A DNA stretch of 64,000 bases from JBAZLV01 sp964586075 (GCA_964586075.1 CAZPGZ010000004.1:86357-150356), one strand, 5' to 3'; numbered from the stretch's first letter, positions 42,901 through 51,336 are shown. The notes: generated by a model from the sequence alone, not told the origin. Program-made: numbers and translations.

Positions 42901-43548
42901 ATGATGGATAAGATTCGAATTATGCTGGTTGAAAGCGATCCCGTTCATCAGCAGGAGTTGGCTGCAGTCTTCGCCGCACAAACCGATATTGAAGTTATAT
43001 CAATGGTTACGACGCGGGAGACTGCTGTCAAGCAACTATCAACTGTTCCCGATATTCTGTTTCTGAGCCCGGCCGTTCTGAAAGAACATACCTTTTCCCG
43101 GTTTATTCGCTCGGTGTATACCAAATCACCTCATACAAGAGTGATGCTTTATTTGACGGATGTTCCATCGGATGAGAGTCTGATCTCCGATATTCGGTTG
43201 GGTATGAGGGGCTATGTGAAACATACCGATTCCCCGGACATCGTACTGAAAGCTGCCCGTGCAGTGCATGAAGGTGAAATATGGGCTGAACGCAGAATTC
43301 TCGAAAAAGCCATTGCGAAACCCATGATTTTGCCGGAAACTCTGCAGATACAGGTGCCGGGTCTTTCTCCCCTTACAAATAGAGAAACGGAAATGCTTAC
43401 CATGGTGCTGCAGGGCGCCTCGAACCGGGAGATTGCGAGCAGAAGCAGTATAAGCGAGCGGACCGTCAAAACGCACCTTTACCGCGTTTATCGGAAATTA
43501 AAAGTTAAAAGCAGAACAAAGGCTATAGCCTTGTTGTCTCAGCAATAA
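42901..43548 (+). CDS. NarL/LuxR-type regulator with a degenerate receiver
   Basis: A 215-residue two-domain protein. Residues 1-120 have the receiver fold (IRIMLVESDPVHQQELAAVF; GMRGYVKHTDSPDIVLKAA), but the phosphoacceptor Asp is Ser56 (PDILFLSP) and the conserved Lys is shifted, so it is probably not phosphorylated. Residues about 150-215 are a GerE/LuxR helix-turn-helix with LTNRETEMLTMVLQGASNRE and ISERTVKTHLYRVYRKL. The start at 42901 is preferred to a longer frame that would run through the promoter. No partner kinase is nearby. Confidence 0.85.
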   Translation: MMDKIRIMLVESDPVHQQELAAVFAAQTDIEVISMVTTRETAVKQLSTVPDILFLSPAVLKEHTFSRFIRSVYTKSPHTRVMLYLTDVPSDESLISDIRLGMRGYVKHTDSPDIVLKAARAVHEGEIWAERRILEKAIAKPMILPETLQIQVPGLSPLTNRETEMLTMVLQGASNREIASRSSISERTVKTHLYRVYRKLKVKSRTKAIALLSQQ

Positions 43549-43592
43549 CGCTCGTAACAACAGAAATGGTGGGAAATAAGACTTTTGATCGA

Positions 43593-43620
43593 TTGACTTT
43601 AAATTTCTTATTGCTATTCT
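43593..43620 (+). promoter_or_regulatory. Promoter of the structured RNA gene
   Basis: TTGACT (43593-43598) and TATTCT (43615-43620) are 16 nt apart. The expected start of transcription, about 43627, is a few bases before the 5' arm of the RNA's closing stem. Confidence 0.6.
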
Positions 43621-43627
43621 TAAAACA

Positions 43628-43812
43628 TAAGCTGTGCTGTTAGGAGGCACGTTACGTGCCGAGACGGCGATTCATCTGCGGCATATACTCCATCCCCCCC
43701 CTTAACAAAAGTATAGGCCGTATGTGAGCCACCAACGTGGTGGCGCCGGAGTTGCAGGTGCTGCGTACCTATCCACAGCAAAATGAGACTGCATATTGAA
43801 ACAGCACAGCAT
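43628..43812 (+). ncRNA. Candidate structured small RNA of about 185 nt
   Basis: No reading frame, but dense structure. The two ends pair perfectly over 11 bp: GCTGTGCTGTT (43631-43641) with AACAGCACAGC (43800-43810). Inside: hairpin GGCACG-TTA-CGTGCC (43646-43660); CGGCG (43665-43669) with CGCCG (43744-43748), enclosing a hairpin with arms at 43679-43689 and 43710-43720 whose 20-nt loop has eight C in a row, and GCCACC-AACGT-GGTGGC (43728-43744, one base shared with the preceding pairing); and TGCAG/CTGCA (43753-43793) with an inner TGCTG/CAGCA. A promoter lies upstream and a terminator follows. Size and paired ends recall 6S RNA, but the branched fold does not; tmRNA, RNase P and SRP RNA signatures are missing. 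Confidence 0.6.
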
Positions 43813-43814
43813 CT

Positions 43815-43880
43815 AAGGCGTCTCGATAATACATCAGGAAGAGATTTATAGAAGCAACCATCGGGACGCCTTGTCTTTTT
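43815..43880 (+). terminator. Terminator of the structured RNA gene
   Basis: AAGGCGTCTCG (43815-43825) pairs with CGGGACGCCTT (43862-43872) over 11 bp with one G-T pair and a 36-nt loop, followed by GTCTTTTTTT. It would end the small RNA, or separate it from htpX. Confidence 0.7.
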
Positions 43881-43912
43881 TTATGATATTTCCCCGCTAA
43901 ATTCTATATTTC

Positions 43913-43941
43913 TTGACGCCTCGCCTTAATATCTGTATCAT
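43913..43941 (+). promoter_or_regulatory. Sigma-70 promoter, predicted leaderless (htpX)
   Basis: TTGACG (43913-43918) and TATCAT (43936-43941) are 17 nt apart. Six bases separate the -10 box from the ATG at 43948. No Shine-Dalgarno sequence is present. Confidence 0.65.
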
Positions 43942-43947
43942 GACCAT

Positions 43948-45189
43948 ATGATATATATACTCTTTTTACTTTTTATCGCAGTTGTCGGCACCGGGTACTG
44001 GCTAAAGTATCTGAATCTGTCTTATCTTAGAATACACGGTCATACAGTTCCGCCGGAATTTGAAGGCAAAATAGATCCTAGTGTTCTTCGCAGAATTTCA
44101 GATTATATTGCTGAAAATAACAGAATAGGACTAATCGAGTCCCTTGCAGATAATTTTTTGCTTGTGCTTTTTTTCTTTGGCGGATTGCTGGAAATCTATG
44201 ACCAATGGATTGCTTCCTGCACCGGATCATTTATAGGAGCTGGGGTGCTCTTTGTCCTGATTCTTCTGGCTGTCGGTACGGTGATGGACATACCGTTCAG
44301 TCTTTACAGCAATTTCAAGATTGAAAAACGCTATGGATTCAATACCATGACCATGCGCATCTGGCTGACCGACTTTATAAAATCGGCAATTATTTCTTTT
44401 GCGCTGGGGGCTTTTGTCGTCATGGTCATCCTCAGCATTATTCAAGGGAGTCCGGTTCTGTGGTGGCTTTGGGTCTGGCTTTTTTTGCTGCTGTTCGGTG
44501 TTTTCATGATGTATATTTCTCCTTACATAATTGAGCCGCTTTTTTTTAAATTTGAACCTATTAAAAAAGAGGGTTTGGAGGAAAAAATTCGGACTCTCGC
44601 GGAACGGGCAGGGATTAAAGTCAGCAAAATCTTTCAGGTGGATGCCTCCCGAAGAAGCAGACACTCAAATGCATACTTTACCGGTATCGGGCAGGTCAAA
44701 CGAATTGTTCTGTTCGACACCCTGATTGAACAGATGACCGAAGAAGAAATCCTTGCAGTTCTTGCACATGAAATGGGTCACTGGAAAAAAAGACACGTGA
44801 TCAAACGCTTGATTCAGACCGAAACAATTGCCTTTTGCAGTCTGGTGGCGGCATTTTATCTTCTTGCATGGGAGCAGTTGCCGGCGCTGTTTAATCTCAC
44901 TAACGCTTCATTTTATGTCCGTGTAATTATTGTGGGCTTTCTGGGGTTTTTGGTTATGTTTCCTCTTACTCCGCTGTTTTCTTATTTATCACGGCGCGAC
45001 GAGCAGGAGGCGGACCGATTTGCAGCTGAATTGACAGGAAATCCGAAAGCCATGGCCTCGGCATTGGTTCAACTTTCGAAGGAAAATCTTTCCAATTTGC
45101 ACCCTCATCCCCTGTATGCAAAGTTCTATTACTCTCACCCCCCGGTGGTGGAAAGAATCAGAAAATTGAGAGCGCTGAGCGATAGGTAA
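43948..45189 (+). CDS. M48-family membrane zinc metalloprotease (HtpX/STE24-like)
   Basis: A 413-residue integral membrane protease. The zinc motif HEMGH is in VLAHEMGHWKKRHV (about residue 275) with the third ligand in RRDEQEADRFA. Length and layout (N-terminal helices, FKIEKRYGFNTMT, FPLTPLFSYLSRRDEQEAD) match the CAAX-protease/STE24 type (Peptidase_M48_N) rather than the shorter E. coli HtpX. In bacteria such enzymes clear damaged membrane proteins. The start codon is 6 nt after a -10 box, so the mRNA is predicted to be leaderless. Confidence 0.88.
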   Translation: MIYILFLLFIAVVGTGYWLKYLNLSYLRIHGHTVPPEFEGKIDPSVLRRISDYIAENNRIGLIESLADNFLLVLFFFGGLLEIYDQWIASCTGSFIGAGVLFVLILLAVGTVMDIPFSLYSNFKIEKRYGFNTMTMRIWLTDFIKSAIISFALGAFVVMVILSIIQGSPVLWWLWVWLFLLLFGVFMMYISPYIIEPLFFKFEPIKKEGLEEKIRTLAERAGIKVSKIFQVDASRRSRHSNAYFTGIGQVKRIVLFDTLIEQMTEEEILAVLAHEMGHWKKRHVIKRLIQTETIAFCSLVAAFYLLAWEQLPALFNLTNASFYVRVIIVGFLGFLVMFPLTPLFSYLSRRDEQEADRFAAELTGNPKAMASALVQLSKENLSNLHPHPLYAKFYYSHPPVVERIRKLRALSDR

Positions 45190-45275
45190 TGCGCCTGTTC
45201 TGCAGCAGACGCGTTGATCAAGGCAAATACTCCAGTATAGTATACTACGCCGTTTCCCAATAGTAGATTTTCGGG

Positions 45276-45304
45276 TTGACCGTCTCTGATCTCTGTGCTA
45301 TTTT
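45276..45304 (+). promoter_or_regulatory. Sigma-70 promoter, predicted leaderless (rsbU)
   Basis: TTGACC (45276-45281) and TATTTT (45299-45304) are 17 nt apart. Five bases separate the -10 box from the ATG at 45310. A GTG at 45295 lies within the spacer and cannot be the start if this promoter is used. Confidence 0.6.
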
Positions 45305-45309
45305 TACTC

Positions 45310-46596
45310 ATGGTGTTAAACGAGAGTGAAATCAACCGTCTCAAGCAGAAGATCCTGCGCCTCTCTGCGCTTATTGACGTAAACGGAATAATCAGTTCAT
45401 CACTCAATCTGGATGAAATTCTTGAAAATGTAATGAGCATCTCCAAACAAGTGATGAACGCCGATGCGTCGAGTCTCATGTTGATAGATGAGAAAACGAA
45501 CGAACTGGTGTACGAAGTTGCTCTCGGCACTGTGGGGCAGAAATTAAAACAGGAGCACAGGCTCAAGATGGGGCAGGGGATCGCCGGCAGCGTGGCACAG
45601 GAGGGGAAACCGCTTTTATTAGAAGATGTTTATACCCACCCCCAGTTTTACCGCGGACATGATGAAGCAACAGGCTACCGCACCAAATCCATGATTACCG
45701 TTCCTCTCAAGGTCAGGGATCGCATAACAGGCGTTGCGCAGGTGATCAACCGTCTTGACAATAAACCGTTCGATTCCGATGATCTGGAGCTCTTCATTGC
45801 CTTGTGCAGTTTGGCCTCTATTGCCATTGACAACGCAAAAATGCACATTGCCCTGATGGAAAAACAGCGACTTATCAAAGACATGGAATTCGCTCGTACC
45901 GTGCAGGAAAGTTTTCTTCCGCAGCAGCCGCCTGAAATTCCCCACTATCAATTTTGCTCCCATTATACGCCTGCTCAGGAAGTAAGCGGTGATTTCTACG
46001 ATTTTATCCAGCTCGATGCGAACCGTATGGGAATCATGATCGGCGATGTCTCCGGAAAGGGCGTGCCTGCCGCACTGTATATGGCAAAGCTGGGAAGTGA
46101 TCTCCGGACGCTTCTTCTTACGGAAAAATCGTCCGCCTCAGCCCTCGAAAAATTAAACGATCTCCTGGTGGAGCGGAGCCGACGCGGTATGTTCGCCACA
46201 CTTCTCTACCTGGAACTTGATATCGCACAGAAAGCCCTGACAATATTGAATGCCGGGCATCTGCCTCCAGTCATTAAAAGAGCCGCGGGATCGGCTGAAA
46301 AACTTCCGCGCTCTAGCAGCGTTCCTCTCGGCATCCTGCCCGGCATGAAACTGTTGCCTGAAACGGTGACGTTGACCTGCGGAGACAGCATCGTTTTGTA
46401 TACAGACGGCATTACCGAAGCGATGAATGCTCAAAAAGAGCTGTTCGGATATGAACGATTCATTGCGCTTATTCAGCGCAGCGCTGCTGCTCCGGATGTA
46501 TTGCAGGCTGAGATTATAAGAAAGGTAAAGCAGTTTACCGGTCTTAGTCCTCAGCACGATGACATAACTCTGGTTTGCTTCGGAGTGCTTTCATGA
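45310..46596 (+). CDS. rsbU: GAF-PP2C phosphatase, RsbU-like
   Basis: A 428-residue cytoplasmic serine phosphatase. After a short coiled coil (ESEINRLKQKILRLSALIDV), residues about 25-180 are a GAF sensor domain (ASSLMLIDEKTNELVYEVA; MGQGIAGSVAQEGKPLL), and residues about 210-428 are a SpoIIE/PP2C domain with metal-binding Asp residues in EVSGDFYDF, GDVSGKGVPAAL and LYTDGITEAM, and QHDDITLV at the end. It should dephosphorylate the RsbV-like STAS protein two genes downstream. The stop overlaps rsbW by 4 nt. Confidence 0.88.
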   Translation: MVLNESEINRLKQKILRLSALIDVNGIISSSLNLDEILENVMSISKQVMNADASSLMLIDEKTNELVYEVALGTVGQKLKQEHRLKMGQGIAGSVAQEGKPLLLEDVYTHPQFYRGHDEATGYRTKSMITVPLKVRDRITGVAQVINRLDNKPFDSDDLELFIALCSLASIAIDNAKMHIALMEKQRLIKDMEFARTVQESFLPQQPPEIPHYQFCSHYTPAQEVSGDFYDFIQLDANRMGIMIGDVSGKGVPAALYMAKLGSDLRTLLLTEKSSASALEKLNDLLVERSRRGMFATLLYLELDIAQKALTILNAGHLPPVIKRAAGSAEKLPRSSSVPLGILPGMKLLPETVTLTCGDSIVLYTDGITEAMNAQKELFGYERFIALIQRSAAAPDVLQAEIIRKVKQFTGLSPQHDDITLVCFGVLS

Positions 46597-47012
46597 CAGA
46601 GATTGTTACCCTGATTGTGCCCAGCCATCCCAAATACCTGCGTATCATACGAAGCGCACTGCAACCGTTCCTCGAAGACGCCGGTTTCCCTGAAACAGAA
46701 GCCCGGAAAATTATTCTTGCGGTGGATGAGGCCTGTTCCAACATCATAAAATATGCCTATGAAGGCGATTATACAAAAACAATCTCCTTGGTGCTCACCA
46801 ACAAGCGGGAAAAGCTTATAATTGAATTGAAGGATTCCGGCAAAAAGCCGGATATAGCAAAAATTGCACCGCGCAAGCTCGATGACATTCGGCCGGGAGG
46901 ATTGGGGACGCATTTTATAGCGTCAGTCTTTGATACCGTCGAATACGATACGGACAAGGAATCGGGAACGGTATTGACGTTGATAAAATTGAATCGGGAA
47001 CATTGTTCGTGA
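46593..47012 (+). CDS. rsbW: Anti-sigma factor kinase, RsbW-like
   Basis: A 139-residue GHKL-type kinase: N box VDEACSNIIKYAYEG, G1 LKDSGKKPD and G2 PGGLGTHFI. Such proteins phosphorylate an STAS antagonist and bind a sigma factor or other target. The ATG at 46593 (ATGA overlap with rsbU, GGAG upstream) is preferred to a TTG at 46575. No sigma factor gene is adjacent, so the target is not known. Confidence 0.87.
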   Translation: MTEIVTLIVPSHPKYLRIIRSALQPFLEDAGFPETEARKIILAVDEACSNIIKYAYEGDYTKTISLVLTNKREKLIIELKDSGKKPDIAKIAPRKLDDIRPGGLGTHFIASVFDTVEYDTDKESGTVLTLIKLNREHCS

Positions 47013-47021
47013 GGTCGAGTG

Positions 47022-47372
47022 ATGAACCTGGAGATTACTACCGAAAAAAACGGTTCGTTTTTTCTGCTGCAGCTGAGCGGCGAGGTGGACATGAATACGT
47101 CCGTGAATGTGAGAGCCGTCATGCAGGAGACGTTTCAGCGGATTACTGCCGATATAAAGACGCTGCTCATTGACTTGTCACACGTGGGGTACATGGACAG
47201 CTCCGGCATAGCAACACTCATTGAGATTATGCAAAACTGCCGGAAAAAGAACATACGGCTCAGGCTCTGTGCATTAAGCCCTTCGGTAAAAGACGTGTTT
47301 GAACTCGCGCGGCTTGGAAGCGTGTTTGAAATTTATCAGACGGTTGATGAAGCAAGGGCGGAACTCGAATAA
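47022..47372 (+). CDS. rsbV: STAS-domain anti-sigma factor antagonist, RsbV-like
   Basis: A 116-residue STAS protein with the phosphorylation motif YMDSSGIATLIE. It is the expected substrate of the RsbW-like kinase and RsbU-like phosphatase. GAGG lies 7 nt before the ATG at 47022 (a GTG at 47019 is less likely). The mlaE gene follows after 72 nt, and the Mla transporter normally includes an STAS protein, MlaB; this protein could therefore serve both systems. That is inference. Confidence 0.85.
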   Translation: MNLEITTEKNGSFFLLQLSGEVDMNTSVNVRAVMQETFQRITADIKTLLIDLSHVGYMDSSGIATLIEIMQNCRKKNIRLRLCALSPSVKDVFELARLGSVFEIYQTVDEARAELE

Positions 47373-47444
47373 TATTATACAAACAGAATTCCGAAAAGGA
47401 TGCAACGATTTTGCTGACGCACTTTTCCTGTTCCGGAGTTGGTT

Positions 47445-48233
47445 GTGAAGCACATATTCGGCTACATCGGCAGAACATTTATAACTTTCTTGCAGGACCT
47501 TTCAGGTTTATGGTATCTGTTTCGCGAGACCATCCTCCAGTCGATCCTTGTACTGAAGGACCGGAAAAAACGGAAACAGGCCAACCTGCTTGATCATGTG
47601 GACCAGATTGGAACACAGTCGCTGGCGCTTATTCTCCTGGTGGCTGTCTTTCTGGGCATTGCGTTGACGGTGCTTATTTCATTCCAACTGAAGGAAATTG
47701 CCGGTTACAGCTATATCCCGGGTTTTGTGGCGATTGCAGTGTTTCGCGAGGTGGGGCCGCTTATGACGGCGGTAATCATAGCCGGAAAAGTAGGCGCCGC
47801 TTTCACCGCACGGATCGGGACCATGAAAGTTTCAGACGAGATATTAGCGCTTGAAACCATGGCGATCAATCCTGTCCGCTTTCTCGTTGTTCAGCGGTTC
47901 ATAGCATTGCTGCTTTCTCTGCCGGCGCTTACGCTCATCGCGAATTTTAGCGCAGTGTTCGGCGGTTTTCTGTTTGGTTCAATGAGACTGGGCATCAGAC
48001 CGGACACGTACATACGGGCGACGCTGGACGTGCTGATTTTCAAGGATCTGTATTCCGGGATGATTAAGGCCGCGATTTTTGCCGTAGTCATCGTCTTAGT
48101 TGGCTGCTATCGAGGACTGGTTGTGGAAGGCGGAGCTGAAGATGTCGGAAAAGCGACAATGCTTTCAGTAGTATCTTCCATGCTGATGATTATCATGATC
48201 GACACGGTCATGACAACCGCATTTTATGGGTAA
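47445..48233 (+). CDS. mlaE: MlaE, phospholipid-transport ABC permease
   Basis: A 262-residue inner-membrane permease of the MlaE/YrbE family with about five helices. AIAVFREVGPLMTAVIIAGK and VGAAFTARIGTMKVSDEI are the family signature. It forms a complex with MlaF (next gene, 9 nt) and MlaD to move phospholipids between inner and outer membrane. The GTG at 47445 with GGAG 6 nt upstream is chosen over a TTG at 47439. Confidence 0.92.
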   Translation: MKHIFGYIGRTFITFLQDLSGLWYLFRETILQSILVLKDRKKRKQANLLDHVDQIGTQSLALILLVAVFLGIALTVLISFQLKEIAGYSYIPGFVAIAVFREVGPLMTAVIIAGKVGAAFTARIGTMKVSDEILALETMAINPVRFLVVQRFIALLLSLPALTLIANFSAVFGGFLFGSMRLGIRPDTYIRATLDVLIFKDLYSGMIKAAIFAVVIVLVGCYRGLVVEGGAEDVGKATMLSVVSSMLMIIMIDTVMTTAFYG

Positions 48234-48242
48234 CGCCGATAT

Positions 48243-49028
48243 ATGATCAGACTTCACGGCATTCAAAAACAATTTGCTGCTCGCAAGATACTGAACGACG
48301 TCAATTTCATCGCGGAGCAGAGAAAGATAACCTATATATTAGGCACAAGCGGAGGAGGAAAAAGCACCCTGCTGAAAATCCTCATCGGAGCGCTGAAGCC
48401 GGATGCCGGCGAGGTTTTTTTCAAGGACCAGGACATAACAAAACTCATGGGCAGAGAGCTTGACCCGTTTCGAAAGAAAATGGGCATGCTGTTTCAGCAT
48501 GGCGGGTTGCTGAACTCTCTCACCGTGGGAGAAAACATCGCGCTTCCGATCAGGGAACACACGTCGCTGGACGAATCAATCATCAAAATTATGGTGAAAA
48601 TGAAACTGGATCTTGTCGGACTCCGGGATTTCGAAAACCTGCAGCCTTCCCAGTTGTCCGGCGGCATGCTGAAACGGGTCGCACTTGCACGCGCTCTTGC
48701 ACTGGATCCTGAACTGGTTTTTTTCGATGAACCGACCTCAGGGCTTGATCCGATCGTTACGGCGGTCATCACCAAGCTGATTGCAGACCTGAACAGGCTT
48801 CTCGGCATCACCTGTATCGTGGTCACCCATTCAGTGGAAGAAGCCATGCTGATTGCCGACAAGATTATTATCCTGTACATGGGCACCGTGCTCGCAGAAG
48901 GGTCGCCGAAGGAAATACGTGCCAGTACAAACCCGCTCGTTCAGCAGTTTATAACAGGGACTCCGGATGGTCCTATATCTTTTCACGCCTCAAGCCGGGA
49001 TTTGCGTGAAGATCTGCTGCTGGAATGA
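48243..49028 (+). CDS. mlaF: MlaF, phospholipid-transport ATP-binding protein
   Basis: A 261-residue ATPase with Walker A LGTSGGGKSTLL, Q-loop FQHGGLLNSLTV, signature LSGGMLKRVALARA, Walker B LVFFDEPTSGLDP and switch His in VVTHSVEEA. FQHGGLLNSLTV and the 'GGG' in the P-loop are typical of MlaF/MKL ATPases. The C-terminal tail (DLREDLLLE) is short. It lies in mlaEFD order. Confidence 0.92.
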   Translation: MIRLHGIQKQFAARKILNDVNFIAEQRKITYILGTSGGGKSTLLKILIGALKPDAGEVFFKDQDITKLMGRELDPFRKKMGMLFQHGGLLNSLTVGENIALPIREHTSLDESIIKIMVKMKLDLVGLRDFENLQPSQLSGGMLKRVALARALALDPELVFFDEPTSGLDPIVTAVITKLIADLNRLLGITCIVVTHSVEEAMLIADKIIILYMGTVLAEGSPKEIRASTNPLVQQFITGTPDGPISFHASSRDLREDLLLE

Positions 49029-49070
49029 AAAGAAATCGGACAAAAAACATTCAATGGCAGGGAGCTGATT

Positions 49071-49871
49071 ATGGAATATCGACGAAGTGAAATCCGGGCA
49101 GGAATATTTCTCCTGATTTCTTTCACCATCATGGCGGTCATGGTGTTCGCGATAAGCGATATTCAGAGCCTTTTCAAAAAGAAAAAAGACGTCAAGGTCC
49201 TTTTTCTTTACAGCGATGGCATTGAAAAAGATGCGCCGGTCAGATTTTCCGGCGTCAAAGTCGGGAAAGTTACGAATGTACGCGTCGCTCCGGAACAGGG
49301 AGATAAGATTGAACTTACTTTAAGCATATTCAAGGACATGGTGATCAAAACGGACACCCGGGCCAGAATCATGACCCTCGGCCTGGTAGGCGGGAAATAT
49401 GTAGAATTAACGGCAGGTTCGCCGAGCGCCCATCTTCTGGAGCAAGGCCGCCCCCTTATCGGCGAGGAATCCATGAAACTGGAGGACCTCACAAGAACTG
49501 CGCTTGACGTAATAGCGCGGCTCAGAAAAATCGCCATTAATCTTGATACCATGCTGGGCGACCCGGCCATGGCGAAATCGCTGAAAAGCACGATTCAAAA
49601 TATGCAGGAGGCAACTGCGAACATCAAAGTCATGACTTCAAGCAGGGAAGAGGTTGCGCAAGGACTTAAAAACCTGCCGGAAATATTAAAAAAGCTTGAT
49701 GAAAGCTCAAACAATCTCAAAACAATAACAGAAAAGACCGACAAACTGATCGGGGAAAACAGGAAAAATATCGGTATCATGATCGAGAATTTCAAGGATC
49801 TGTCCACGAATCTGAAGGAAACTTCTGAAGACGTCAAGGTCAATCCGTGGAAGCTTCTCCGTAAACCGTGA
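49071..49871 (+). CDS. mlaD: MlaD, MCE-domain phospholipid-transport protein
   Basis: A 266-residue protein with one N-terminal membrane helix (AGIFLLISFTIMAVMVFAIS) and an MCE domain at about residues 38-118 (KVLFLYSDGIEKDAPVRFSG; LGLVGGKYVELTAG). The C-terminal half is a long amphipathic helix with coiled-coil character (LPEILKKLDESSNNLKTI). MlaD forms the periplasmic hexameric ring of the transporter. GGGAG precedes the ATG. MlaC and MlaA genes are not in the window. Confidence 0.9.
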   Translation: MEYRRSEIRAGIFLLISFTIMAVMVFAISDIQSLFKKKKDVKVLFLYSDGIEKDAPVRFSGVKVGKVTNVRVAPEQGDKIELTLSIFKDMVIKTDTRARIMTLGLVGGKYVELTAGSPSAHLLEQGRPLIGEESMKLEDLTRTALDVIARLRKIAINLDTMLGDPAMAKSLKSTIQNMQEATANIKVMTSSREEVAQGLKNLPEILKKLDESSNNLKTITEKTDKLIGENRKNIGIMIENFKDLSTNLKETSEDVKVNPWKLLRKP

Positions 49872-49954
49872 ACTCGTACCATATGGCGGCAATGGAAGGA
49901 TATTCTTGATCGGAGACCAGTTGTCAGAAATTCGCACTACTAAAAGGAGTATGC

Positions 49955-51220
49955 ATGTCAATTCAGGCAATTAAAGGCGTAAAAGACATTCTGCCGGGCG
50001 ATATAGCCGCATGGCAGCGCATCGAGGAAACGGCTCGCAGGCTGTTTGAAGATTTTGGATTCTCAGAAATCCGCGTGCCGATTTTTGAATATACCGACTT
50101 ATTTGCGAGAAGCATAGGGGCCTCAACGGACATTGTCGAGAAGGAAATGTACACGTTCGATGACCGGGACGGGAAAAAAATAACTCTTCGGCCGGAAGGC
50201 ACCGCGGGAGTCGTGCGTGCATTTATCGAGCATAAGATGTATGCGGATATGCAGCTGGCAAAACTGTATTACATGGGACCCATGTTCCGGCACGAACGTC
50301 CTCAAAAAGGCAGATATCGCCAATTTTATCAAATAGGCGTTGAAGCAATAGGAGTCGATCATCCCCACGTCGATATAGAGATTCTCTCGATGCTCTATAC
50401 GCTTTTCAGCAGATTGAAAATTGAAGGGTTGACCCTCCAGATAAACTCTTTGGGCGACGAAGCCTGCAGAGAGGCGTATCGGGATGCGCTTAAGCAGTAC
50501 TTAAAGACGAAACTTCCGGCACTATGTGGCGATTGTCAGCGCCGTTACGAGACGAACCCTTTGCGCGTGCTTGACTGCAAGGTTGATGCGGGAAAATTCG
50601 AGGACGCGCCGGTAATGCTGGATTATCTTTGTGAACCCTGCAAGAAGCATTTTCACACCGTTGAAGACGGCCTTAAAAGCCTCAAGATCCCTTTTGTGAT
50701 CAATGCACGCCTGGTTCGCGGACTTGATTATTACACCCGTACGACCTTTGAACTGGTGATGGAGCACATGGGAGCCCAGAATACCGTTGCAGCCGGCGGC
50801 CGCTATGACGGCCTTGTTCAGGAAATCGGCGGCCCTGCAAGTCCGGGGATCGGCTTTGCGCTCGGTGTAGAACGGGCAATTTCGCTTATGGATACGAGGA
50901 CGATTCCCGTTCCGCGTCCCGCGCTGTTTGTCTGCGCTTTAGGACCGGAAGCAGGGGCAATTGTGCTGCCGGTTATCTATCAACTAAGGTTGTCGGGCAT
51001 TATGGTTGAAACGGATTACACAAACGCCAGCCTGAAAAGCAAGATGAAGAAAGCAGACAAATCCGGAGCCGGCTATACGCTGATTATCGGCGAACAGGAA
51101 ATGGAAAAAGGAAAAGCCGTTTTGCGGAATATGCAGACCAAAGAGCAAAAAGAGCTTCCCTTGACTCATATCGAACTTGCTCTGCATGACCTCTTATCAG
51201 CACGCAATCAAAAAGAATGA
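49955..51220 (+). CDS. hisS: Histidyl-tRNA synthetase
   Basis: A 421-residue class II tRNA synthetase that charges tRNA-His. Motif 1 region SEIRVPIFEYTDLFARSIG, motif 2 FRHERPQKGRYRQFYQ, and the His-specific VRGLDYYTRTTFE and GGRYDGL are all present, followed by the anticodon-binding domain. AAAAGGAG precedes the ATG. Normal length. Confidence 0.96.
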   Translation: MSIQAIKGVKDILPGDIAAWQRIEETARRLFEDFGFSEIRVPIFEYTDLFARSIGASTDIVEKEMYTFDDRDGKKITLRPEGTAGVVRAFIEHKMYADMQLAKLYYMGPMFRHERPQKGRYRQFYQIGVEAIGVDHPHVDIEILSMLYTLFSRLKIEGLTLQINSLGDEACREAYRDALKQYLKTKLPALCGDCQRRYETNPLRVLDCKVDAGKFEDAPVMLDYLCEPCKKHFHTVEDGLKSLKIPFVINARLVRGLDYYTRTTFELVMEHMGAQNTVAAGGRYDGLVQEIGGPASPGIGFALGVERAISLMDTRTIPVPRPALFVCALGPEAGAIVLPVIYQLRLSGIMVETDYTNASLKSKMKKADKSGAGYTLIIGEQEMEKGKAVLRNMQTKEQKELPLTHIELALHDLLSARNQKE

Positions 51221-51301
51221 CCTTGCCTTCCCCGTCATAGATACCGCGCTGCAGATCACGCAGGGCTTGCATGCTGCATAGGTCCGCAGCGTCCTTTTAA
51301 G

Positions 51302-51330
51302 TTGCAAACTGGTTTTGTTTATGATATTTT
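51302..51330 (+). promoter_or_regulatory. Sigma-70 promoter, predicted leaderless (phosphohexomutase-like gene)
   Basis: TTGCAA (51302-51307) and TATTTT (51325-51330) are 17 nt apart. Six bases separate the -10 box from the ATG at 51337. No Shine-Dalgarno sequence. Confidence 0.6.
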
Positions 51331-51336
51331 TTTTAC

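Noticed and set aside
43628..43812. tmRNA, RNase P RNA, SRP RNA or a cobalamin riboswitch as identity of the structured RNA.
   Set aside because: No tRNA-like end or tag frame, no GAGGAAAGTCC core, no GGAAGGAAGCA motif, and no B12 box; a riboswitch also would not be expected to end in a terminator well before the next promoter.
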